A DNA stretch of 32,917 nucleotides, taken from Draconibacterium sp. (GTDB taxonomy: Bacteria; Bacteroidota; Bacteroidia; Bacteroidales; Prolixibacteraceae). Position 1 is the first letter of the stretch. Each line of letters begins with the position of its first letter. The stretch is taken from contig JAKIST010000004.1 of NCBI GenBank assembly GCA_021648495.1, positions 1-32,917 on the forward strand. The letters are read 5' to 3'. Shown piece after piece: positions 16,186 through 24,324 of the stretch. The notes beneath the pieces were generated by a model. That model saw only the letters and a program-made list of their open reading frames with translations. It was not told the DNA's origin and searched no databases. Position numbers and translations under genes: made by a program.

Positions 16186-18765
16186 TTACTCTCCTTTCGA
16201 AACTACTTTTAATGTGGCCGGGAAATATATCAGATCGTAATCCGAATCGTAAACAAGGTATTTGTTCACCCATTCGGGTTTAAATTTCTCTTTAAATAAA
16301 TATTGCCCTTTAAAATGGTTTAAGGTTTTTAGGTTTTCAAGGGCAAACTTCATCGATCTTTCCGTCATATTTTTCGTCTCTGAAATACCGGCAAACGCCA
16401 CCATTCCTAAGTTAACTTTCAAAATACCTTGTTGTTTAAAATATTCAAACATTTCAATTAACAGAAAATATACGATTCCGGTTGGTGCATCATCGGCGAC
16501 ACGAATAAGGTCGTACGTACCTTCGCCTTTCACAAAATCCGGGATTATATTTAGGAACGCTACAATTTTCTCTTCGGAATTTTCGATGGTAAGAATGGTA
16601 GTTTCTTTCATTAGTTCGGGCAAAAACTTTCCTTGTGAAAAGATAGTTTCCGATTTTCCCGGTTTTTTTAACCAGTCATCCGAAACCTGCGTTAATTTTT
16701 GCATCACCCCATCTTTTATCATTGGGGAATAAAGATGAAAGGTAAACCCCATTTTTTTTGCTTTGTTGATTGCATTTCGGATGGGATGCATTTTCGAACC
16801 GGTCAACGAGAATGTTTCCAGGTTTAAAATTGCTTCCTGCCCAATAAAAATAGTTTTCTTTTTTAGATGGTGAAACCACACTGTCGATTCTTCGGGAACA
16901 CGATAGTAGAATGTTCGCAAGCCATTTTCTTTTGCATATTTTTCGAATTCGTGTAAAAGTTGTTTTTTGCCGGAATCGGTTTCGCACACGGGCAGTTCTA
17001 ATACCAAAGCAAAATTATGATGAATTTTATAGGCTAAAAATCCGTCATTATTAAAGAAAAATAATTTATCGGGGTAATATTTAAAATAGTCGAGTGCCGA
17101 GTTGCCATAATCTTTCACCAGCAATTTTGCATGGTTAATCTCATTTTCGTTGCTTTCTAAATCGTTTTTAAAAATGGGTTTTAACGAAAGGTAAATTGCC
17201 GAAACAAGAAGCCCCCCACTAAAGAGATAAATGGAATTAATAAAATAGTGGCCAAAGCTGGTTTGTGGTATATATTGCGAAGCATCAAAAAAGAATATTA
17301 AATGAAAAGAAGCTTTTATTGAACCAATAAAACTATAGTCCATTCCCATGTGGTTTTTCTCAAGAAAATAAGTGCCGCCAATGGCGTAAACGACAAGAAC
17401 AATTAATGCAGCTAACCACATTTTCCACAAATTTGTCCGGAGCATGGGGATCGATTTTACATTGTAATATTTGTAAGTGAACAGCAAACTTGCAATTGCA
17501 ATACACGAAAGAATTGCTTCTTCGTAATCGATTCCTTTTACAATATGCCCAATTGCCGAAAGGGCCAAAAGAAACAAAGTTATGCGCCAGGCCCTTTTTA
17601 CACCCCGTAATAAATAGAAGGCTAAAACAATAAGGAGCAAACCAATAAAAAACACACTAAAATTAGAGATGGACAACGCTATTTGGGGGAGTAGTTTTTC
17701 GAGGATGGCGATACGGCTTGGAATGGCAGGAGTGATAACAGAAAATACATTTATTAACCCCGAAATAAAAATGATAAAAACAGGCAAAACCCGCAACAGT
17801 ATATTTTTTCTTGAAAAGAGGAACGAACCCAAGCCGATAATTAAAGGCATCCAAAATTCGAAAAACCGGAATACCAGTGTAATTGCTGCTGCCGCTACTG
17901 TTGGAACCCCACTCCTGATAAATATGTATGTCATTGAAACTTCAATAGCACCCAAGCCCCTTAAAAAAGGTGACATAATCAGCAACATTACCATTACAAT
18001 GTAAGCAGTTAGCGAAATGAGCAAAGTGGGTTGAAACCCCAGCGCGAGCATTGAAATATAAACATGGGATACACCAATGAACTCAATGAGTACTGAAATA
18101 AACAAAGTAAACAAAAAATTCTTTTTATTTAATCTTGTCGAAGTAATGTTGTCAATAATAAGTGAAAGGCCCGGATTAAATCGAAGGATAAGTTTGTAAA
18201 AAAATTTCTTTTTGATAAACGACCAGGCAGCATAAATAAGGAAGCCAATTAATATCGATAATAAAAGGAAAGGAAGTAACTCGGTTGAGGTAAGTTTATT
18301 GTTCAACAAAAGCAGCAAAATAACTGGTATTGCAACTACTACAACCGATAAAAGCCCGGTTAATCCATAAATGTACGAGCCGTAATAAATATCGGTGGTG
18401 TTGATGCCTTTTTTTTTCAGCGGTTTTGTAAAAAATGCCAGCGACGAAAAACCACCTGCCGGCAAAAATACACTTATCACATTTCTTTTCAGGAAAAGTA
18501 AAAGGGTATCTTTTATCCCAACTTTTACTCCAACGGTTTTGAAACTAAAAACATACATTAATCCCTGGAACACAATATAAACCCCGGTAACAAAAAGTCC
18601 TAAAACCAAATAAAAACCATTGATGTGTTGTAGCGTTTTTTTTATTTCAACGAGTTCGAGGTGCTCGTTTTTAATAAAATAAATACTCGTTAACAGCATT
18701 AAAATAGCAAGCGCGATTTGCCAAAGCGGTTTATTTGTTTTACTATTCTTTAAAATCTGAATCAT
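16186..18765 (-). CDS. mprF: MprF-like flippase / DUF2156 phosphatidylglycerol lysyltransferase-type protein
   Basis: 859 aa: N-terminal UPF0104-like polytopic membrane domain and C-terminal GNAT-like DUF2156 domain (NAINKAKKMGFTFHLYSP, PTGIVYFLLIEMFEYFKQQGILKVNLGMVAFAG). Confidence 0.8.
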   Translation of the reverse strand: MIQILKNSKTNKPLWQIALAILMLLTSIYFIKNEHLELVEIKKTLQHINGFYLVLGLFVTGVYIVFQGLMYVFSFKTVGVKVGIKDTLLLFLKRNVISVFLPAGGFSSLAFFTKPLKKKGINTTDIYYGSYIYGLTGLLSVVVVAIPVILLLLLNNKLTSTELLPFLLLSILIGFLIYAAWSFIKKKFFYKLILRFNPGLSLIIDNITSTRLNKKNFLFTLFISVLIEFIGVSHVYISMLALGFQPTLLISLTAYIVMVMLLIMSPFLRGLGAIEVSMTYIFIRSGVPTVAAAAITLVFRFFEFWMPLIIGLGSFLFSRKNILLRVLPVFIIFISGLINVFSVITPAIPSRIAILEKLLPQIALSISNFSVFFIGLLLIVLAFYLLRGVKRAWRITLFLLALSAIGHIVKGIDYEEAILSCIAIASLLFTYKYYNVKSIPMLRTNLWKMWLAALIVLVVYAIGGTYFLEKNHMGMDYSFIGSIKASFHLIFFFDASQYIPQTSFGHYFINSIYLFSGGLLVSAIYLSLKPIFKNDLESNENEINHAKLLVKDYGNSALDYFKYYPDKLFFFNNDGFLAYKIHHNFALVLELPVCETDSGKKQLLHEFEKYAKENGLRTFYYRVPEESTVWFHHLKKKTIFIGQEAILNLETFSLTGSKMHPIRNAINKAKKMGFTFHLYSPMIKDGVMQKLTQVSDDWLKKPGKSETIFSQGKFLPELMKETTILTIENSEEKIVAFLNIIPDFVKGEGTYDLIRVADDAPTGIVYFLLIEMFEYFKQQGILKVNLGMVAFAGISETKNMTERSMKFALENLKTLNHFKGQYLFKEKFKPEWVNKYLVYDSDYDLIYFPATLKVVSKGE

Positions 18766-18926
18766 AAACTATTTGTATTATTCAACTTTTGAATACCATC
18801 TAACCCTTAATCAATACTGTCATTTATTGCGTGTTTAGAATTGGAGTAATTTGTGTTTTTAGACAAACAAAGTTATTTAATATTTCAACATAACGAATTG
18901 AAATAAATAACCTAAAATTATGCTAA

Positions 18927-18979
18927 CTGCATTATTCATGAATTTTCGTTATGAGAAGTCAAAATACCAAGAATAAAGG
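18927..18979 (+). repeat. 53-bp inverted repeat, left copy
   Basis: CTGCATTATTCATGAATTTTCGTTATGAGAAGTCAAAATACCAAGAATAAAGG; matches reverse complement of 23973-24025 with one mismatch. Confidence 0.9.
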
Positions 18980-19118
18980 GAAGCGCAGAGTTGAGGCCCG
19001 CAGAAATAGCTTTAGGGATTGTAATGAAATAACCTAAGCGTTTTAATTCGTTCTTTTGCACGCTAACTTCGTCAATTCCAGTCATGTTATTTCTTCACAA
19101 ACCCTAAGAATAATGCAG
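18927..19118. mobile_element. MITE-like element, CTGCATTATTC termini with nested internal inverted repeat
   Basis: CTGCATTATTC 18927-18937 versus GAATAATGCAG 19108-19118; internal CTTTAGGGATTGTAATGAAATAAC (19010-19033) versus GTTATTTCTTCACAAACCCTAAG (19086-19108). Confidence 0.6.
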
Positions 19119-19339
19119 ATAAAACTGTATGGCCTAATTTATCTATTCCCTTACCCCACAGTATAACGTTCTGAGGAAACAGGCTACACTCAAGATATTA
19201 ACACGTTCAGTAAAATTAATTGCTATCATCAAATAAAAACGTTATAATTTTTTTTGAATTTCTGAATCAGAACTCAAAAAACATATCAATAATTTTATAT
19301 ATTCGCCAATAATATTACTATTTCGAAAAAGGTGTTACT

Positions 19340-19741
19340 ATGACAGTTTCAAGAATTGGTGTTTCATTGGAGAAGGATCTTTTGGATGCTTTGGATGAAT
19401 ATGTAAAGTTGAACCACTTTTCGAACCGCTCGCAAGCGATTCGTCATTTGGTGAATAAAAACATGGTTGAACAAAAGTGGCAATGCAATAACTATGTTGC
19501 CGGCTCGGTTACTTTATTGTACGACCCGCACCGCCATGAAATACAGAATCAAATCTCCGATATCCAGATAAATTATCATCAGGAAATATTGTCAACACAA
19601 CGAATTATATTAGACAAAACAAAACAGATGGAAATAATTGCCATAAAAGGAGTTGCCAGTCGCCTAACTGAACTGGCAGATAAATTAATAACAATTAAAG
19701 GAATGCAAAACGGAAAATTAACCATGAGCAGGACTGATTAA
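19340..19741 (+). CDS. nikR: NikR-family ribbon-helix-helix regulator with degenerate metal site
   Basis: N-terminal RHH VSRIGVSLEKDLLDALDEYVKLNHFSNRSQAIRHLV and C-terminal ACT-like domain (DIQINYHQEILSTQRIILDKTKQMEIIAIKGVASRLTELADKLITIKGMQNGKL) align with NikR. Confidence 0.82.
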   Translation: MTVSRIGVSLEKDLLDALDEYVKLNHFSNRSQAIRHLVNKNMVEQKWQCNNYVAGSVTLLYDPHRHEIQNQISDIQINYHQEILSTQRIILDKTKQMEIIAIKGVASRLTELADKLITIKGMQNGKLTMSRTD

Positions 19742-19742
19742 T

Positions 19743-19787
19743 TTTTTTAAATTAATGGTATTACGTTTTTTAAATTAATGCTACCAT
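19743..19787. promoter_or_regulatory. candidate operator: 15-bp direct repeat and ATGGTA-N21-TACCAT dyad upstream of larE
   Basis: TTTTTTAAATTAATG at 19743-19757 and 19766-19780; ATGGTA 19755-19760 and TACCAT 19782-19787. Confidence 0.4.
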
Positions 19788-19808
19788 TTAAATTTCAAAA
19801 TTGAAATA

Positions 19809-20642
19809 ATGAATAACTTGAGTCCTCACCTTCAAAATAAAATTCAACTTTTAGAAAAGTGGTTTTCAAAAAGAAAAGGTTCTATTGTAGCTTTTTCGGG
19901 AGGAATTGACTCCACATTGGTCCTTTTTCTATCGCGGAAATTTCAGGGGAAACAAAATGCGATTGGTGTAATATCAAATTCAGAAAGCCTGAAAAGCAAA
20001 GATTTTGAGTTGGCAAAAAACTTTTGCAAAACATTCGATGTTCATCTTGAAATTATAAAAACATTAGAATTAGCCGATGAACGTTACAATCAAAACCCCG
20101 AGAACCGCTGTTATTTCTGCAAAGAACATCTTTTTCACGATTTACAGGGCATCAAAGAAAAATACCCTGAATTTGATGTTTTAAGTGGAACAAATTACGA
20201 TGACTTGGGAGATTACCGACCGGGTTTGCAGGCAGCTGCAAAATATAAAGTTTTGTCGCCAATGGTAGATTGCAACCTTACAAAAAATGAATTGCGCCAA
20301 ATTGCCAAACACTTCGAACTTCCAAACTGGGACAAACCTGCCAGTCCGTGTTTAAGCTCCCGCATTCCTTACAACCATCAGATTACAAGAAAAAAATTGC
20401 AACAAGTTGAGGATGCGGAAAACATTCTGAACGACTTTGGTTTTAGGGATGTCCGCGTTCGCCATTACGGAACTTACGGGCAAATTGAAGTTCAAAAAAG
20501 CGAGTTGGAAAAACTGCTCCTTGTGGAAAATGAAGTTTTGGATAAAATGAAAAATATTGGTTTCGCAGAATTGAAAATTGACAAAGAAGGCTTGGTTTCA
20601 GGAAAACTAAACCGGGTATTGAAGAATGTAAATAAGCAATAA
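19809..20642 (+). CDS. larE: LarE, nickel-pincer cofactor sulfur transferase
   Basis: PP-loop AFSGGIDSTLVLFLS, RCYFCKEHLF, SGTNYDDLGDYRPGLQAA, KPASPCLSSRIPY; adjacent to larC and larB. Confidence 0.93.
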   Translation: MNNLSPHLQNKIQLLEKWFSKRKGSIVAFSGGIDSTLVLFLSRKFQGKQNAIGVISNSESLKSKDFELAKNFCKTFDVHLEIIKTLELADERYNQNPENRCYFCKEHLFHDLQGIKEKYPEFDVLSGTNYDDLGDYRPGLQAAAKYKVLSPMVDCNLTKNELRQIAKHFELPNWDKPASPCLSSRIPYNHQITRKKLQQVEDAENILNDFGFRDVRVRHYGTYGQIEVQKSELEKLLLVENEVLDKMKNIGFAELKIDKEGLVSGKLNRVLKNVNKQ

Positions 20643-21818
20643 ATGAGAATATTATATTACGATTGTTTTGCAGGAATTAGCGGAGATATGAACCTCGGAG
20701 CACTGATTGATTTGGGCGTTGACATTAATTACCTGACCTCGGAGCTTGAAAAGCTGAATATCGAAGGTTTTCATTTGGAAGTAAAACAAGACCAACGACG
20801 GGGAATTACAGGAACAAAGGCGGAGGTAATCGTCGAAAACCAGGAAAATGAAAAGCACCGGCATTTGCGGCACATCGAAGAATTAATTAATGACAGTTCG
20901 TTGCCGGAAAGAGTGAAAATCAATTCATTAAAAATATTCGATTTGATTGCCGTGGCAGAGGCCAAAGTTCATAATATCTCAAAAGGGAAAGTTCATTTTC
21001 ATGAAGTTGGTGCTCTCGATTCTATCGCCGACATTGTTGGCGCTGCTATTTGTTTAGATTATCTGAAGGTAGATAAAGTTATATCTTCTTCTATTCAATT
21101 GGGGGGAGGAACCGTGAAATGTGCCCACGGAATTATGCCCGTGCCTGCCCCGGCCACTGCCGAAATTGTATTGGATATCCCTGTGAAAACCGGATTGGTA
21201 AACCACGAAGCAACCACTCCGACCGGAGCAGCAATTTTGGTTGCCACGGTTGATGAATTCACCGATAAAATTGAATTCCCAATTATAAAAGCGGCATACG
21301 GAATTGGTAATCGCGATAGTGAAGTGCCCAATGTTTTGCGTGTTTATTTGTGTGAAGATGCTGAACAATTAAAAGATGTTCACACCGAAGAAGCAATTGT
21401 TTTGGAGAGCAATATCGACGACATGAACCCGGAACATTATGATTTTGTTTTGGAGCAATTATTTACGGCCGGGGCAAGTGATGCCTGGCTGACATCGATT
21501 GTAATGAAAAAATCGAGACCGGCAGTCACACTTTCAATTCTTTGTAAAGAGCAGTTGGCAGAAAAAATGAAAGAGATAGTTTTTTTGCACAGCACTTCAA
21601 TTGGAATTCGTGAATATCGTGTGAAAAAAAATATGCTCCGTCGTGAAAAATCAACGATAGAAACTGTTTTTGGCCCGGTACGGATTAAACAAAGTTTTTT
21701 CAATGGGAAAATGGTACGTTCAAAACCCGAGTTTGAAGATTGTAAAAAGTTAGCGGAAAAACATCAAATAAGTATTTCTGAAATTGAAAATGCGGTAATT
21801 AAAATAGCTGATAAATAA
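20643..21818 (+). CDS. larC: LarC, nickel insertion protein (single uninterrupted ORF)
   Basis: MRILYYDCFAGISGDMNLGALIDLG, KVHFHEVGALDSIADIVGAAICLDYL, LESNIDDMNPEHYDFVLEQLFTAGASDAWLTSIVMKKSRPA. Confidence 0.95.
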   Translation: MRILYYDCFAGISGDMNLGALIDLGVDINYLTSELEKLNIEGFHLEVKQDQRRGITGTKAEVIVENQENEKHRHLRHIEELINDSSLPERVKINSLKIFDLIAVAEAKVHNISKGKVHFHEVGALDSIADIVGAAICLDYLKVDKVISSSIQLGGGTVKCAHGIMPVPAPATAEIVLDIPVKTGLVNHEATTPTGAAILVATVDEFTDKIEFPIIKAAYGIGNRDSEVPNVLRVYLCEDAEQLKDVHTEEAIVLESNIDDMNPEHYDFVLEQLFTAGASDAWLTSIVMKKSRPAVTLSILCKEQLAEKMKEIVFLHSTSIGIREYRVKKNMLRREKSTIETVFGPVRIKQSFFNGKMVRSKPEFEDCKKLAEKHQISISEIENAVIKIADK

Positions 21819-22555
21819 TGGATCCAAAAGATATTCTTGAAAAATATAAAAATGGCGAAATTGACTTGCCGGAAGCATTGGAGCATTTTCCAAAAAGGGG
21901 CATTGAAGAGATGGGTTTTGCAACCCTCGATATCGATCGTCAGCACCGCACCGGACTTCCCGAAGTAATTTATGCATCGGGAAAAACAGTTGAACAGGTT
22001 CAAATGATTGCGGAGCGGATGTACCAAAAAGGAATTGATGTGCTGGCAACACGCGTGACTCCAGAAATGGTTGATGCCGTGAAAGCCGTAATTCCGGGAG
22101 CCGAATACAATGCGCTGGCAAGAACAATCTCTTTTGCAAAAGCAACAGAGGTAGTTGCGAAAGGGTACATTGCTATTATTGCCGCCGGAACGTCAGATTT
22201 GCCCGTTGCCGAAGAAGCTGCTGTTACAGCACGGTTTTTAGGTAATAAAGTTGAAACGGTTTACGATGTTGGTGTGGCCGGAATTCATCGTTTGTTCAAC
22301 AAGCTGGAACTCATTCGTAATGCCCGGGTTTTGATTGTAGTAGCCGGAATGGAAGGAGCGTTGACCAGCGTTGTGGGCGGATTGGTTGACAAGCCTGTAA
22401 TTGGAGTGCCAACAAGTATTGGTTATGGTGCTAATTTCCAAGGTCTGTCGGCACTTCTTGCCATGCTAAACAGTTGTGCCAGCGGTGTTAGTGTGGTTAA
22501 TATCGACAATGGTTTTGGAGCTGCTTGCCAGGCTTCATTAATTAATAAATTATAA
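21818..22555 (+). CDS. larB: LarB, nickel-pincer cofactor biosynthesis carboxylase/hydrolase
   Basis: AIR-carboxylase-like (PurE-like) domain: AAGTSDLPVAEEAAVTARFLG, DVGVAGIHRLF, VVAGMEGALTSVVGGLVDKPVIGVPTSIGYGANFQGLSALLAMLNSCASGVSVVNIDNGFGAA. Confidence 0.95.
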   Translation: MDPKDILEKYKNGEIDLPEALEHFPKRGIEEMGFATLDIDRQHRTGLPEVIYASGKTVEQVQMIAERMYQKGIDVLATRVTPEMVDAVKAVIPGAEYNALARTISFAKATEVVAKGYIAIIAAGTSDLPVAEEAAVTARFLGNKVETVYDVGVAGIHRLFNKLELIRNARVLIVVAGMEGALTSVVGGLVDKPVIGVPTSIGYGANFQGLSALLAMLNSCASGVSVVNIDNGFGAACQASLINKL

Positions 22556-22565
22556 AATTTGTTTT

Positions 22566-23264
22566 ATGAAAGAATTGTATTTACTCTATGTTTCGGCAGC
22601 TTCACTCGGATTTGTGCACACCATTCTGGGACCCGACCATTATTTGCCTTTTATCGTTTTGAGCAAAGCCAGAAAATGGTCGAACAAAAAAACCATGTGG
22701 ATTACTTTTTTTTCCGGGATAGGTCATGTTGGGAGTTCTGTAATAATTGGAATGTTAGGGATTGCCCTGGGGATTAGCTTAAAAAAGTTAGAATATTTCG
22801 AATCTTTCCGGGGAGAATTGGTTGGCTGGATGTTATTAGTTTTTGGAGTTTTATATACTATTTATGGAATTTATAAATATTTGAAGAACTCACATCATTT
22901 TCACTTGCCCGATTTTTTAGTACCCAAAAAGATACGCGGGCTGCAACATCTCCCAACCGAAGAGCAAAAGGAAGATAACACGAGGTTAACTCCCTGGATC
23001 CTATTTTTGATTTTTGTTTTCGGCCCCTGCGAAGTACTTATTCCCATGTTGATTTTCCCAGCCTATGAAAACAGTACTTTTGGTATGCTTACCGTAGCAC
23101 TTATTTTTGGTATTGCCACCATTTCAACCATGATGGTTATCGTTTATTTTGGGACCAAAGGCATGTCGCTGATAAAATTAAAGAAACACGAAAAGTACCT
23201 TCACCTGTTTGCCGGAATTCTGATTCTAATCACTGCTTTGGGGATATTGTTTTTGGGGTTGTAA
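22566..23264 (+). CDS. UreH/TauE-like polytopic membrane protein, probable nickel transporter
   Basis: Multiple TM helices, HTILGPDHYLPF and GHVGSSVIIG motifs; genetic linkage to larECB and the NikR-like gene. Confidence 0.7.
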   Translation: MKELYLLYVSAASLGFVHTILGPDHYLPFIVLSKARKWSNKKTMWITFFSGIGHVGSSVIIGMLGIALGISLKKLEYFESFRGELVGWMLLVFGVLYTIYGIYKYLKNSHHFHLPDFLVPKKIRGLQHLPTEEQKEDNTRLTPWILFLIFVFGPCEVLIPMLIFPAYENSTFGMLTVALIFGIATISTMMVIVYFGTKGMSLIKLKKHEKYLHLFAGILILITALGILFLGL

Positions 23265-23358
23265 TGGTGATCAACTTGCAAGCTTTTATTTAGAACAACG
23301 CTACTTCTGCCCAATTGTGACCATAGAAAAGAGATGCAAATCTGTATTTATACAACTA

Positions 23359-23610
23359 ATGCGAATCAAGGGTTGGAATTAATTGATTATTAATAAATCA
23401 ATCCGCTGGCGGAGGTTGTTTTTTGAAATTTATCGCTTATCCCGAGCTTTGCACAGCTTGTCCCGTTTTCCGGGAGGGCTATTATTGTTAATGTCCGTTG
23501 GACATTTCTATCCCGAAAGGGATCAAACAATAATAGCCGCGAGTGTAACTCGTGGATAATGAGGCGAATAAAACCAGAACCCCGGAGTGGGTTCAACCCT
23601 TGATTCGCAT
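23359..23610. repeat. cruciform-like element: long inverted repeat enclosing serial perfect hairpins
   Basis: ATGCGAATCAAGGGTTG 23359-23375 versus reverse complement at 23594-23610; GGCTATTATTGTT 23477-23489 versus AACAATAATAGCC 23526-23538; hairpins at 23491-23505, 23510-23523, 23540-23552, 23577-23594. Confidence 0.8.
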
Positions 23611-23972
23611 AACTAATTGATTTTTGAGGTGGAGAATAGCGAACTCAAATCGCTGACTTTTCGACTGTTGGTGAAAATACAACAAATCTTTTTCATTGGT
23701 TTTAATAGCATAAAATTTATTGAATTCAATAAACCAGAATAAAAGCAGGGAAAAGTACATGTAAATATTCTATGCAATTTAATTTGAGATGGAAAGAAAA
23801 TAGATATTTTTAAGGTCACTTTTCTTTCCCCAAATAAAAGGAAAATCTTTTATCCTGAATAATTCACAAATATTTCTATTCCGAAACCAAACTACTTTGC
23901 ATAAATGTAATGCTCGGAATCCAATTCTCAAAATAGCAACTGCTATTCCTGTGAGTTGAATTCCTGCGCTCA

Positions 23973-24025
23973 CCTTTATTCTTTGTATTTTGACTTCTCA
24001 TAACGAAAATTCATGAATAATGCAG
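23973..24025 (-). repeat. 53-bp inverted repeat, right copy
   Basis: Reverse complement CTGCATTATTCATGAATTTTCGTTATGAGAAGTCAAAATACAAAGAATAAAGG; 52/53 with 18927-18979. Confidence 0.9.
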
Positions 24026-24069
24026 GCTGAAATAGTTTTTTTTGCAGAATAAAAAAAAGTAGCACACTT

Positions 24070-24324
24070 GAATTTGTACTGGCAAATCCAGGTCTTTCTT
24101 CAAAAGCAATATTTGATGGATTAACAATTAAAATAGGATATTGTACGGTAAAAAGGATACTTAGGGATTGTAATGAACTTTTACCCTTGCCAAATTCAAC
24201 AAGCCTTCAAAATGAGTATTTAAAATTGAAATTAAATCACTATTTTCGTTTGGGCTATTGGCTTTTTCCATTAGATAAAATAAGTAGTTTTATTCTTCTA
24301 ATACACCAAGGAACTGTTATGTAA
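24070..24324 (+). pseudogene. remnant with HTH-like segment
   Basis: Open frame without a good start: EFVLANPGLSSKAIFDGLTIKIGYCTVKRILRDCNELL..., resembling winged-helix segments of Fic/nucleotidyltransferase-associated regulators. Confidence 0.35.

Noticed and set aside
16262-16732. 156-aa ORF antisense to the mprF-like gene
   Set aside because: No recognisable motif and fully antisense to a strong CDS.
21750-22145. 131-aa ORF antisense to larC/larB
   Set aside because: Shadow ORF of conserved larB sequence.
23390-23596. 68-aa - strand ORF (MNPLRGSGFIRLII...)
   Set aside because: Lies inside the hairpin-rich cruciform element; recurrent peptide-like reading is better explained by repeat structure.
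24160-24177. CTTAGGGATTGTAATGAA matching the 19010 inverted-repeat arm
   Set aside because: Only ~16-17 bp, lies outside the right 53-bp repeat in the wrong relation to it, and a chance match of this length is plausible in AT-rich DNA.
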